Notes: generated by a model from the letters alone, not told the origin. DNA of 41,509 bases from Cyclobacteriaceae bacterium (GCA_020436165.1 JAGQYI010000038.1:1-41509); one strand, 5' to 3'; shown: positions 11,301 to 18,566, counted from the stretch's first letter. A program made the numbers and translations.

Positions 11301-11802
11301 AATCAAAGTAAACATTATCGTTGGTGGTTGGCTCCGAGGCATAAGCATTTCCGCTTCCTCCGGTTGTATTTGCCCAGTGGTTGGTATCAGTCCAGTTTCC
11401 GGAACCACCCACCCAATAGTAATCGTTCGAGGTACAATTGATATTTATAGCAGAACTAATATTGTTACTTATTCCTGTTCCTTCAGTAGATGTTATTCGC
11501 ATTACATATCCTGCGCCATATGCAAAACTTGCTGGAATTGTTACCTGGATGAAACCGGAAGCAGTTGCATCAACAGAACCAATTACCGTAGGAGAGGTGA
11601 ATAGCCCTGTTGCATCGGAAATTTGAACACTAAAAGTATTTGGCCCCACAAAACCTGCCGCGGTGTAAGGTATGTATAATGTTTCGTTGAGACATATAGT
11701 GCCGGGTACGGCTCCTATTTCAAGCAAGGTAAAATCTTCATCTTTTGAAAAAGCAAAGGCTGAAATGAGGAAGGCTATTAAGAATGTGTAAAGTTTTTTC
11801 AT
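5320..11802 (-). CDS. Giant T9SS-secreted repeat protein
   Basis: 2160 residues with a signal peptide (to about residue 19, AFAFS). In order: an Ig-like N-domain (about 27-125); three long repeats of about 336-340 residues beginning YYWVGGSGNWTDTNHW (128), YYWVGGAGNWNDTGHW (about 464) and FYWVGGSGYWSDGGHW (about 804), each with a PSG/FDSNSF and NxxxW signature and beta-solenoid-like strands; an Ig-like linker; six NHL/SMP-like repeats (about 1240-1597) each carrying VLGQPD or a variant plus RVLIWN/VLIYNSIP; further beta domains; and a C-terminal type A sorting domain (SPFPNPFSNEVNFRLG, GLNTDGRLLPSGIYAYSI, GKLIKR). The sorting domain implies export by T9SS and attachment to or release from the surface. 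Probably an adhesin or matrix protein; ligand unknown. It lies 42 bases after the Kre9-like gene. Confidence 0.9.
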   Translation of the reverse strand: MKKLYTFLIAFLISAFAFSKDEDFTLLEIGAVPGTICLNETLYIPYTAAGFVGPNTFSVQISDATGLFTSPTVIGSVDATASGFIQVTIPASFAYGAGYVMRITSTEGTGISNNISSAININCTSNDYYWVGGSGNWTDTNHWANTTGGSGNAYASEPTTNDNVYFDSNSFPSGGQITLDTYANCNDMIWTDGSTNPVLWGDYGSALSVRGDFILANGVYRDIAYLFLSSNKSNRQLDLADNLYQSDPNTTYWITRIECYSGGSISLQSDVYADYLYLSGVTFNTNDHQLDLPINYLYSSGIFNAGTSIINTAGLYGYGTFNATASTITLSKNEYGNNPYWNGNQTYNSITIASGLCNVSGSNTIANLTIMPEAGLNLSSGTTQTITSSLTAVGTRDHLVTIKSQSTGNQATLFASPGASITANYVNIKDNFIDNGAAGTFNATNAVNGGNNTGWTFGLLSSLNYYWVGGAGNWNDTGHWATSDGGSSFHSSPPGLVDNVFFTSSSFSSSGATVTLTENAHCHNIIWQSGSGDNSPVLFSEYPNELVVHGSMQLDDGVMRNLYRINFNSEDIGNTIDLADNQFSGGDIDFNGNGEWTLLSNLGINWLNIRGGTFNSNGKTVNIINQLYIDYNNSGVINWGSSVVNLQNINIGSYSITFNTSSSTFNFNSPDYYTDSYLYPPVIFNNVTMNGYMNVYGSLETNNLLINPGTNISFADSYTNTIHNNFVAVGERGQFITLHSTYEGSQTTLYVLGANVNVEFADIQDVVIDNGTGFSVPELAKQSIDKGNNVGWDFLSVPIAGIDFYWVGGSGYWSDGGHWAGSSGGSDIYDYAPLSVDNVFFDASSFPSGGTLNLDYPVTVHSMDWTGSTSTVSISDGGDDDISLTVTGSFKLTDGVSRNFYQLIFDSNEPGLTIDMADNLYTNNSVYFYGTGNWSLLNDFDAYQTRIYGGTFTSNNFDFYSTILRLYNDNISFWGSSDVYVSRFTSYSLYDPLTFNAQSSTFTFDDTYNYIDAGGVTFNNIVADGDLSIYGINSFQNVSVTSGTLYIGDDQVFNSLSLEEGTEISIGANNTQTINASLSLNGTIDNPVVVNSTSDGVAGIFSAPVSATITANFVHLKDNTATGGASFKAFDSSDFGNVTGWTNLLAGQTIDFASLNDVYQDDGTFVVSASSDSGLDVSFEVASGPATSGGTNGSEITPTGSGLVAIKATQSGNGIFGSAYPEIQYLHIDATHEPNELGDFKQAYVVLGQPDEITDNYGYSDISLPEPWQVAVSKTGKMAVANGSRVLIWNQIPSSPNTPADVVIGHNDFITESEGVVSASTFDNNVYSLAFSHDDKLLIADESRVLIWNSIPTSNGTSADIIIGQPDFSSTIVGTEPNRFESGPKSIATYYNSANDTEKLLISDFNNSRVLIYNSIPTSNDASADNVIGQFDMYSYSTGAAADRFYYPLQIAISNEGKLFVADYGNSRVVVFNSIPDFDGASADMVLGQPDFGQSEFGTSDIKYGYSTGVAISRTGKLAVTDYGNSRVLIYNSVPANNTTPPDYILGQPDDTSNETNYNDNISGRTLSNPIISSWDLSENLFVSDNGNNRVLLYGAADMESPVVESFSLLQPRYTMGATDQKTTFTLSDRSGIASVIGYYNDVNYFDNESPSYEQVELTDIGNSTFEFDLSVIQSLSSKPTGIEYYIEAYDNYGNAISTASNKQVLPVYYPDGIAISGYGVGSNSENYKIMAIPAILDNQAVEHVFQNITGGGYNNTKMRIFSYSGGTATDYSEASGSTNLQVGKGYFALATSGSNSSITSPDGAVTSFVSTDDGSGENIHEFDINLVNGWNLIGNPFQHDIVWNDIKTLSGITAGQVDNLQNYTGNYNNITTIPAGGGAFVSNNTGSNFTLRIPAKINSGGRMEGISENENPISESSWEVWLRTYNYQGGEVALGGVGMEADAILGKDQYDWLNPPAFSRMKQIEFANDESGNYSFKKDIRETSTEMTWDFAYKVEDVSSDKQELHWDNTHLGYTSPNLYLIDKTNFVILDMKKENSYEFNHSGKTEFEIYFGDKALENILPDELITQSPFPNPFSNEVNFRLGLPADENYSVEIRIFDSLGKTVRYLSNNDLAPGYNSMVWDGLNTDGRLLPSGIYAYSIHVKGKKTDSISSGKLIKR
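7010..8090 (-). repeat. Six NHL/SMP-like repeats with GQPD signature
   Basis: Six units of about 55-65 residues carry VVLGQPD, VVIGHND, IIIGQPD, NVIGQFD, MVLGQPD and YILGQPD, each followed by an SRVLI(W/Y)NSIP strand. Six such units fit a six-bladed beta-propeller, as in NHL proteins. No enzyme motif is evident. Confidence 0.7.
8380..11421 (-). repeat. Three ~1-kb WVGG...HW repeats
   Basis: Three tandem in-frame units of about 1.0 kb: roughly 10420-11421, 9400-10412 and 8380-9393. Each opens with (Y/F)YWVGG(S/A)GxW..HW and closes near GNNTGW, GNNVGW or GNVTGW. Each contains a run of short beta strands with LADN(L/Q)Y-like and TFN(S/T)N motifs. The units have diverged, so the duplication is not recent. 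Confidence 0.75.
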
Positions 11803-11844
11803 AACTCTGTATAAGTAGATATGGATTTTCTTTTAGTAATGATG

Positions 11845-12594
11845 TTAGTTTCCTGCTGGTGGAGATGGTGGATCTGGCAATTCCGTATCACCGCTTGGTG
11901 TTTCTCCACCTCCGCCTCCACTAACCAATACAGCTGTTAGTGCTCCAACGGCAACAACTCCGGGTATTACATAAACAAGTATAGATGTCTTTTTCAGGTT
12001 GAAAGAGCCACTTAGTAACGCATCATTTGGTTTGCTGGGATCCATTAACCTAAATTGATAATTACCTCCTTTTTCCATGGTTTTAGGTACATTCCATGAA
12101 TATCTTCCGTTGTTGTTAATTGTTCCCATGTCCATTACCGAGGTATTATTTTTCAACAGTTCCAGCTTAAGCTGATTATCAGAGGTGCCTCCCTTCCATT
12201 GAATTGAATAGGGCTTCCCAATTTTAAGACCAGCTCCCGCTGTTGGCTTTACAAATTTTAAAGGAGTAAAAGTTACCTCGGCAGTTATCTCAAAAGATAT
12301 TTCTCCGTTAAACTTGCCCAACTCTTTTTTAGCATCCCAAATTATTTTTTTTCCAACACCGGCTTTTTGATTTGGGCCCACATCGCCTGTAACCTCTATA
12401 AGCGATGACACAAAGTTATCTTTGGAGCTTTTTATGGCGACATTGAATACCTGATCATTATCCGATGCCACTAAATCATAGGAAATTATAACGGTATTAC
12501 CGCTTAAACTTGCCTGAACATTATTTATAGTTTGGGCGTTTGCAATGGCCAGGGAAAACAACAGGCCAACGCCAAGAAAGTAGAATTTCTTCAT
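11845..12594 (-). CDS. Exported Ig/Kre9-like protein with C-terminal membrane anchor
   Basis: 249 residues. A signal peptide (LFSLAIANAQ, cut near 20) is followed by an Ig/FN3-like domain (to about 115). A second beta domain (about 117-200) resembles the Kre9/Knh1 Ser-Thr-rich anchored family: FVKPTAGAGLKIGKPYSIQW, later NGRYSWNVP and YQFRLMDPS. A single hydrophobic segment near 206-224 (ILVYVIPGVVAVGALTAVLV) is followed by a Gly run and a Pro-rich tail. It is probably anchored in an envelope membrane with both beta domains outside the cytoplasm. It is the first gene of the leftward run with the giant T9SS protein, caspase-like peptidase and dead papain, so it may be a surface partner of the giant protein (inference). 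Confidence 0.65.
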   Translation of the reverse strand: MKKFYFLGVGLLFSLAIANAQTINNVQASLSGNTVIISYDLVASDNDQVFNVAIKSSKDNFVSSLIEVTGDVGPNQKAGVGKKIIWDAKKELGKFNGEISFEITAEVTFTPLKFVKPTAGAGLKIGKPYSIQWKGGTSDNQLKLELLKNNTSVMDMGTINNNGRYSWNVPKTMEKGGNYQFRLMDPSKPNDALLSGSFNLKKTSILVYVIPGVVAVGALTAVLVSGGGGGETPSGDTELPDPPSPPAGN

Positions 12595-12723
12595 ATCTGG
12601 TATGGTTACATTTTTCGAGGTATAAATATATCATTTTATACCAACGATAGTAACCAGACAAAACAAATTAATTAGGTTATTATCTGGTTGTGTGGCAACC
12701 TTATAGCTCCTAAGCAATAGAAT

Positions 12724-13161
12724 TTAGAATCGTTTTAAATATTCTGCTGCTTTATTCCCATCCACAAGTCCGTACTCGTTGCCCCAGCTATTGTTTATGT
12801 ATGTTAGTATCTCTGCCACTTCAAGTGCAGTAAGATGTTTATGAGCAGGCATCGTGGGTTTGTAGTCAACACCATTTACCCGAATGGTTTCCCAGGCCCC
12901 ATCCATTATAAGCTGTGCTGCTTTGGCCTGGTTGTTTTTAAGATAATCTGATCCTGCCAAAGGAGGAATGAGCTTTTTTAAGCCTTGTCCGTTCTTTTGA
13001 TGGCAACTCAGGCAATTTGTTTTGTACAGATCGCGCCCCTGAATAAAGTATTTTTCAAATTTGATTTTATCGGCCGATGAAAGTTTTTCGAATGCTTTGT
13101 TTTTATACCCCGGCCCACAGGATATTAGCAGGAGAAAAAGCAAAAAATAACCTAATCTCAT
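12724..13161 (-). CDS. Lipoprotein monoheme cytochrome c
   Basis: 145 residues with lipobox LLISC (Cys15). Residues 50-54 are CLSCH, a CxxCH haem-attachment motif, and Met104 in KPTMPAHKHL is the probable axial ligand, as in class I cytochromes c. GQGLKKLIPPLAGSDYL matches the usual fold. It is an envelope electron carrier. Its ATG overlaps the stop of the SCO1 gene by 4 bases (13158-13161), so the two are translationally coupled. Possible partners are cytochrome oxidase or nitrous oxide reductase; the sequence does not decide. Confidence 0.9.
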   Translation of the reverse strand: MRLGYFLLFLLLISCGPGYKNKAFEKLSSADKIKFEKYFIQGRDLYKTNCLSCHQKNGQGLKKLIPPLAGSDYLKNNQAKAAQLIMDGAWETIRVNGVDYKPTMPAHKHLTALEVAEILTYINNSWGNEYGLVDGNKAAEYLKRF

Positions 13162-13781
13162 TTGGTGTGGTATTCCTTCAAAAGTGCTTCCATATCTGTC
13201 AATAGCTTATCTACACTCTTTTCGTCTGTTCCATCATACACACCGCGGATATGGCGTTCCTTATCCACCAGGGCAAACTTTCCGCTGTGTTCAAAACTTC
13301 CGTCATCGCGCACGCCAATGTAATAGCTGGTTTGTGCCATGTCGTAAATTTTGTCCTTATCACCCGTTACAAAATGCCACATCCCTTTTTCTACACCTAA
13401 TCGTTCTGCGTAATCTTTGAGCACTTTTACATCGTCATATTCAGGGTCTATGGAATGCGATAAAATACCTACTTCAGGGTTGTCTTTGTATTTATCGTAC
13501 ACGCGCAAAAGCTGAATTTTCATTAATGGACAAATACTTGGGCAAGTGGTAAAGAAAAAATCAGTTACATATATTTTCCCTTTATAGGTATCATTTGTGA
13601 TTATTGTACTATCCTGGTCAATGAACGAAAACGGCTTGATTTCGTGATAAATAGTGTCGGTTCCTGTAGCTGTTTCTACATATTCACTTTGGCCGAGGAT
13701 GGGTAGTTTTTTTGGTTTGCTATCTGAACAGGAAATAAAAAAAATGGCTGTGACACCCGATAGAAATAGTATTAACTTCAT
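13158..13781 (-). CDS. SCO1/SenC-family copper chaperone, lipoprotein
   Basis: 207 residues with a lipobox near FFISC (Cys18). The thioredoxin-like SCO fold carries the copper motif CPSIC (Cys80, Cys84) and the distal His165 in FEHSGKFALVD. SCO proteins deliver Cu to the CuA site of cytochrome oxidase, and relatives serve other CuA enzymes including NosZ. This one is paired with a cytochrome c and divergent from a Crp/Fnr regulator (113-base gap), which suggests redox-controlled respiratory assembly. A nosZ gene with a CuA site lies 27 kb away in the same window. Confidence 0.9.
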   Translation of the reverse strand: MKLILFLSGVTAIFFISCSDSKPKKLPILGQSEYVETATGTDTIYHEIKPFSFIDQDSTIITNDTYKGKIYVTDFFFTTCPSICPLMKIQLLRVYDKYKDNPEVGILSHSIDPEYDDVKVLKDYAERLGVEKGMWHFVTGDKDKIYDMAQTSYYIGVRDDGSFEHSGKFALVDKERHIRGVYDGTDEKSVDKLLTDMEALLKEYHTK

Positions 13782-13894
13782 TCTTGCTGCAAAATTAAAA
13801 TTACATCAGTTAATTTTAGGAGCAAAACTAGGGAATGGCGTTGTTTCATGAGCAATAAAACTTCTCTTATCTCATTTTTTGTAAAGCAAGTGTA

Positions 13895-14575
13895 ATGGGC
13901 GAGTCGGCTAATTTATGGTTTTTTGAAAACGTAGATCTGTATAATATTTTATGTCCACATCTTATAAAGGAAGATCAGCGGCATAACGACAAAAAGATCT
14001 ATGCGAAAAATGAGTTTATTTATTTCCCTAACGAATGGTCGGATACCATTTATCTTATTGCCTCTGGTAGGGTTAAAATAGGAAGCTACACCAAAGAAGG
14101 AGACGAAATTGTGAAGAGCATTTTGGGAGAAGGCGATATTTTTGGTGAACTGGCGCTAACGGGTGAAGAAAAACGAACAGATTATGCTCAGGCACTGGAT
14201 GAAGGAACAGCCATTTGCCAAATGGACATTGAGCATTTGCAAACCCTTATGCTTAACAACAAACCTCTCAATTTAAAAATTTATAAACTTATTGGGTTAA
14301 GACTTAAAAAACTGGAACGCAGAATAGAATCAATGGTTTTTAAAGATGCCCGTACCAGAATAGTTGAGTTTTTAAGGGATTTGGCAGACGAGAAAGGTGT
14401 GAAAGTAGGCTTTGAGACCATGATCAAAAACCACTACACACATAAAGATATTGCCAGTTTAACAGGCACCTCACGCCAAACAGTTACTACAGTGTTGAAT
14501 GAGCTCAAGGAAGAAAATATCATCAACTTCAATAGAAGACAAATACTGATCAGGGATGTTGAACAGCTTGTATAA
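13895..14575 (+). CDS. Crp/Fnr-family transcription regulator
   Basis: 226 residues. The N-terminal cyclic-nucleotide-binding-like beta roll covers about 30-130 (GRVKIGSYTKEGDEIVKSIL, GEGDIFGELALTGEE), then a dimer helix. The C-terminal winged helix-turn-helix is about 160-222 (YTHKDIASLTGTSRQTVTTV). There is no N-terminal cysteine cluster of the FNR Fe-S type, so it does not sense oxygen like E. coli FNR; its signal is unknown. It is divergent from the SCO1/cytochrome c pair. Regulation of that pair, and perhaps of the nos genes, is inference. Two parallel ATG starts are not apparent; the start at 13895 gives the family's usual length. Confidence 0.9.
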   Translation: MGESANLWFFENVDLYNILCPHLIKEDQRHNDKKIYAKNEFIYFPNEWSDTIYLIASGRVKIGSYTKEGDEIVKSILGEGDIFGELALTGEEKRTDYAQALDEGTAICQMDIEHLQTLMLNNKPLNLKIYKLIGLRLKKLERRIESMVFKDARTRIVEFLRDLADEKGVKVGFETMIKNHYTHKDIASLTGTSRQTVTTVLNELKEENIINFNRRQILIRDVEQLV

Positions 14576-14614
14576 GCCGTTTGAGTTTACAAATCTGTAA
14601 AACATCAGCAACCG

Positions 14615-15181
14615 CTAGGTTTGGTTTTTCCAATTTTCAAGGTCTTTTTTCGTGTCAATATCAAGCAGTGTGGGGGTAAGGTACGTACGTAAATCTAATT
14701 CTTTACAAATGGCAAGGGCCTCTTTGAGTACACTTGGGTGGCTCCAGGTTTTGTTTAGAAATAACTCTTTTGGAACAAAGTTTTTTAAGGCTACAAGGTA
14801 GTATCCGCCATCGGTGGATGGGCCAAAAACAATATCGCAGGTATTTAGTGCTTCAAATGCCTGATTAATGATTTCAGCAGTTAACAAAGGAACATCCGTA
14901 CCAACCAGGCATGCCTTTTTGTGTACTTTTAGTTCTTCTGTAAGCGCATTGAACATGCGTTCTCCCAAATCGTTCCCTTTTTGGACTAACTCTGTTTTAT
15001 TTTCAGATTCTGACCAGTATATCCTTTGAGTTGCATTGGCTTTTCTTGAAACGGCAATGGTATTAGTAAGCAGGCTTGTATATTCTTTTAAAGCATTTTC
15101 ATCTCCAATTTCTGCTGCCAGCCTGGTTTTTACCTTACCCAGAAGTGGTTTGCGGGCAAAAACAATTATACTGTTTTGCAT
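14615..15181 (-). CDS. DUF2064 nucleotidyl/glycosyltransferase A family protein
   Basis: 188 residues, normal for the family (TIGR04282, CofC-like). The start IIVFARKPLLGKVKTRLA is the nucleotide-binding loop; LVGTDVPLL and VFGPSTDGGYYLVAL are the acidic and substrate motifs. Relatives occur near glycosyltransferases and in arsenosugar-type clusters. Several glycosyltransferases follow in this window, so a role in activated-sugar or lipid-glycan metabolism is plausible. It is convergent with the Crp/Fnr gene (39-base gap) and divergent from the histidine kinase. Confidence 0.85.
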   Translation of the reverse strand: MQNSIIVFARKPLLGKVKTRLAAEIGDENALKEYTSLLTNTIAVSRKANATQRIYWSESENKTELVQKGNDLGERMFNALTEELKVHKKACLVGTDVPLLTAEIINQAFEALNTCDIVFGPSTDGGYYLVALKNFVPKELFLNKTWSHPSVLKEALAICKELDLRTYLTPTLLDIDTKKDLENWKNQT

Positions 15182-15288
15182 AGATTCATGATATTCTATC
15201 TGATTACACCCCGTATAAATAGATACGTCAGCACTATATTTACTCTTTGATATAATCTAAATTAGTGCATTATTTTTCTAATGATGGA

Positions 15289-17265
15289 ATGATGAATTCT
15301 AAATTGAGCTTTCTAAGTGTTCTGATACTGGCCCTATCGCTATTAAGTGGGGTTTCAAAAGCTCAGGATTCATTGGTTGCAAAGCTCAAGTCATCGCTTG
15401 ATACTGCGAAAGAGAACATTGTAAAAGTCGATATTTGGGTCAACCTTGCGAATGAGATCATGGATAGCTCTATTGACGAGGCCAGGATATACCTGAATAG
15501 TGCACAGGAATTATCTGAAAGAATAGGGTACCAAACCGGTATTGCAAACTCGTATAGAATAAGTGGCTCCATGGCAACTCTTGAAGGTAACTATGCAGAT
15601 GCCCTGAAAGACCTTGGTAAATCGTTAACTACGTTTAGGCAAATTGAAGATAGTGCCGGTATAGGAAAAGTTGAATGGTTGCTTGGCAATGCTTATTCGG
15701 CTACCAATAATTACAATGAAGCGCTCAGGTATTATAAGAATGCAATGAGGTATTATGTGGCGTTAAAAGATTCTAAATCTGTGGCTGCGCTTAACAACAA
15801 CATTGGTACTATTTATCATGTGGAAGGCGATCTGGATAGCGCTTCTATATTCTATAACAAATCTCTTTTGACCTACATTGAATTAAAAGATGAAGAAGGG
15901 GCCTCAACGAATTATACAAATATTGGTAATGTTTATGCCGACAAGCAAGAGTATGGCATGGCCATAGAATATTATGAGAAGAGCAATCGAATTCTCAAAA
16001 AGCTTAATCATACGTACGGTCAGGCAATTAATAATCAGAACATTGGTGATACTTATATTCGTTTAAAGGAGTACGACAAGGCGCACCAATACCTTAATAA
16101 GGCTGTTTCAATGGCTGAAAAGGAGGGATTTCAATCTCTACTTACAGGTTCCTACTACACCGTTGGGGAGATTTACGAAGCTGAAGGCAAGTATTCTCAG
16201 GCGTTGAAATGGTATAGAAAATCGGAGGCAATTGAAGATTCTTTGCTAAATGCGGAAGCAAAGACAGCTTTAATTGAAACCCAAACACTTCAGCTGGAAG
16301 AAGCCCAAAATCGTGAATTGGAAAGGCTCAACCAGATAAATGCAGAGCGGCTTAGGTCCGAAAAACTGAAGAACTCCCTTTTATGGGTTATTTCTTCGTC
16401 AATTTTAGTGCTCTTACTGGTTGCTACCATTTACTTCTACAAACGCTCAAAAGTTGCCCGAAAAATAAAGCTTCAAAGTAATCAGATACTTGATCAGAAA
16501 TCCAAGATTTATGATCAGGCAAAATCTATTGCTGAAAAGAATGAATCGTTGCTGGAGCAAAATGCACGGCTTGAAAAACTAAATGAGGAGAAGAACTATC
16601 TCATGAATGTGGTAGCGCATGATTTAAAGAGCCCTTTGAATCAAATACAGGGTTTGGCTGAAGTGATTAAACTTGAGCAAGGAACACTTAGCCCTACACA
16701 ACTGGAATGCCTGGATAATATTTCTGTTTCTTCCAACAGGCTGAGTAAAATGATCAACAGGATATTGGATGCAAGAGCAATAGATTCCGAAACCAATACG
16801 CATGAAATAAAAGATGTAAAGCTTAAACCATTGCTGCTTCAGACGATTACTAATTTTGCTCCTTTGGCCGAGCGCAAGCAAATTGATATTATTAAACCCA
16901 AGCAGATGGGGGCTCCTGTTGTTAAAGGGGATAAGCATTACATACAGCAGGTTTTGGAAAATATTCTTTCCAATGCCATAAAGTTTACGCCCCAGGGAAT
17001 GCAAATTTCCATTGATATGACCACAGAAGATTCCCAAGCCATTGTTTCAATTTCGGATCAGGGACCTGGTTTAACGAAGGAGGACCATGAAAATTTGTTT
17101 ACCGAATATGCTAAGCTGAGTGCTAAACCCACAGGCGGAGAAAGTTCAACAGGGCTGGGGCTTTCTATCGTAAAAAAATATGTGGAACTGATGGGTGGCC
17201 AGGTTTGGTGTGAGAGCGAAAAAGGTCAGGGAGCAACTTTCAAGGTAGCCCTGGCATTAGCTTGA
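15289..17265 (+). CDS. TPR-containing membrane sensor histidine kinase
   Basis: About 658 residues from the ATG at 15289. The frame can start at a GTG (15265), but the ATG pair at 15289/15292 sits directly before the signal peptide (LILALSLLSGVSKAQ). Periplasmic TPR repeats cover about 50-330 (repeated NNIGTIYHVEGDLDSA-like helices). A coiled segment, one TM helix (about 365-386) and another coiled coil follow, then HisKA with phospho-acceptor His near 444 in VVAHDLKSPLNQ, and a HATPase_c domain (ENILSNAIKF N-box, DQGPGL G1, GLGLSIVKKY G2). There is no receiver domain and no response regulator next to it. The signal is unknown. Its 3' end overlaps the convergent GT-C gene by 40 bases. Confidence 0.92.
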   Translation: MMNSKLSFLSVLILALSLLSGVSKAQDSLVAKLKSSLDTAKENIVKVDIWVNLANEIMDSSIDEARIYLNSAQELSERIGYQTGIANSYRISGSMATLEGNYADALKDLGKSLTTFRQIEDSAGIGKVEWLLGNAYSATNNYNEALRYYKNAMRYYVALKDSKSVAALNNNIGTIYHVEGDLDSASIFYNKSLLTYIELKDEEGASTNYTNIGNVYADKQEYGMAIEYYEKSNRILKKLNHTYGQAINNQNIGDTYIRLKEYDKAHQYLNKAVSMAEKEGFQSLLTGSYYTVGEIYEAEGKYSQALKWYRKSEAIEDSLLNAEAKTALIETQTLQLEEAQNRELERLNQINAERLRSEKLKNSLLWVISSSILVLLLVATIYFYKRSKVARKIKLQSNQILDQKSKIYDQAKSIAEKNESLLEQNARLEKLNEEKNYLMNVVAHDLKSPLNQIQGLAEVIKLEQGTLSPTQLECLDNISVSSNRLSKMINRILDARAIDSETNTHEIKDVKLKPLLLQTITNFAPLAERKQIDIIKPKQMGAPVVKGDKHYIQQVLENILSNAIKFTPQGMQISIDMTTEDSQAIVSISDQGPGLTKEDHENLFTEYAKLSAKPTGGESSTGLGLSIVKKYVELMGGQVWCESEKGQGATFKVALALA

Positions 17266-18566
17266 CGCTTCCACTCAAAGAGGGCAAAACCAATTACGGA
17301 TATAAATTCTATTGCTACTGTGGGATATACTTCACTAAATCCCGTTGCTGAATAACCTGCATAGGTTCCCATAATTAGAAAACTCCACAAAATGCTAAAA
17401 CGGTAGTTGGTTAGTGTAGAAAATAAAATAACCAGGGCTATGTACCAGGGGTGCAAAATCAATGAGAATAGGGCAAATATTGTACTTATCCAAAGGAAAG
17501 CTTCTGCAGGTTTCCATTTCTTAATATAGGCGGTTATAGAAATAGCGAGTATAAGCACAGTAGCCAGCCAGACGAATACTTTACCAATTAGCGCAATCAT
17601 ATTGTACCCCTTGGCCCAAAATCCTATCTCGCGAAATAAGTAGTAAATACCTGCATTGAACTCAAACTTTTGATAGTACAATAGCAAGCTGTCTTCCATA
17701 CCTTTGAAAAAGGAAGCATCTAGTAAGGGAGCAAATACAATTAGTAAGCTGATGCTAAAAACAGCTATGAAAACAAGTCTTTTCATGCCTTTTACTTTCA
17801 GCAAAATATAAGGCAGAAACATAAGTGGCAAAAGCTTTGAGGCTACGGCCATGGCAAGCGAAAAACCAGCCCCTGCATATTTCTCTTGCTGCCATTGAGC
17901 CATAAAAAGTACCATGAAGAAGATCATCAGAGCCTCATGATGAAGGTTGCCGGTCAGCTCAATTATTATGAGAGGGTTGAGCGCATACCAGATTACTTGC
18001 TTTTCATCTAGTGTAAAGCTTTTCAATAGCTTGGGCAAAATGAAAAGTGTTCCTGCTTCTGCTATAATGTGGGATAATCGAATAATAACCGCACTCCAAT
18101 GGATAGAGTTTACTGCTAACCATGCTGCCAACCAATTTATAAATTGTGGAATGGGCGGATACACCGTATAGTGTATTTGAGAATTTCCTAGCAAGCTAAA
18201 AAGCTCTTTTGTAATACCATTTGGGGCATTTTCAGGATAGCCTACATAAAATGTAGGCAATTCTGCAAAAGGATTTATCCCGTTAAACCACAGCCGGCCA
18301 TCCCAAATAAAACGATAGAAATCATTTGAAAGCGCAGGAACGGATAGCAGAAAAAGCAATCTGAAAAAGATTCCTAAGCCAATTATTTGTTTGATGGATA
18401 GGTTTACCTTTTGATAGACCAAATACAGATAGAACAAGAAAACACCCATATAAGCGGTGAGCAGGGGAACGGTTTCGTAACGTTTGAGGATATAGCCAAT
18501 CAAAACGTAACCAACGATGGAAAAAGCAATGGCTGACCACAACCGGAGATTGACCGGCCTAGGCAT
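17226..18566 (-). CDS. GT-C mannosyltransferase-like membrane protein (MptA/B type)
   Basis: 446 residues, about 10-12 hydrophobic segments. The first external loop has the acidic motif SNDFYRFIWDGRLWFNGINP, typical of polyprenol-phosphate-mannose-dependent GT-C enzymes (MptA/MptB, GT87-like). It probably moves a sugar from a lipid carrier to a glycan on the outer face of the inner membrane. Its start overlaps the upstream GT2 gene by 8 bases, so the three genes 20715-17226 look like one leftward operon. Acceptor and exact sugar are not readable. Confidence 0.85.
   Translation of the reverse strand: MPRPVNLRLWSAIAFSIVGYVLIGYILKRYETVPLLTAYMGVFLFYLYLVYQKVNLSIKQIIGLGIFFRLLFLLSVPALSNDFYRFIWDGRLWFNGINPFAELPTFYVGYPENAPNGITKELFSLLGNSQIHYTVYPPIPQFINWLAAWLAVNSIHWSAVIIRLSHIIAEAGTLFILPKLLKSFTLDEKQVIWYALNPLIIIELTGNLHHEALMIFFMVLFMAQWQQEKYAGAGFSLAMAVASKLLPLMFLPYILLKVKGMKRLVFIAVFSISLLIVFAPLLDASFFKGMEDSLLLYYQKFEFNAGIYYLFREIGFWAKGYNMIALIGKVFVWLATVLILAISITAYIKKWKPAEAFLWISTIFALFSLILHPWYIALVILFSTLTNYRFSILWSFLIMGTYAGYSATGFSEVYPTVAIEFISVIGFALFEWKRQANARATLKVAP

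Noticed and set aside
8380-11421. Possible CRISPR-like periodicity
   Set aside because: The repeats are about 1 kb, in frame and diverged; they encode protein domains.
13841-13855. TTG-N9-CAA element as possible Crp/Fnr site upstream of the regulator gene
   Set aside because: Spacing is 15 not 14 bases and only four of the base pairs match; one copy only, so chance is likely.
15265-15288. GTG start for the histidine kinase
   Set aside because: It would add eight residues before the signal peptide; the ATG pair at 15289/15292 fits better.
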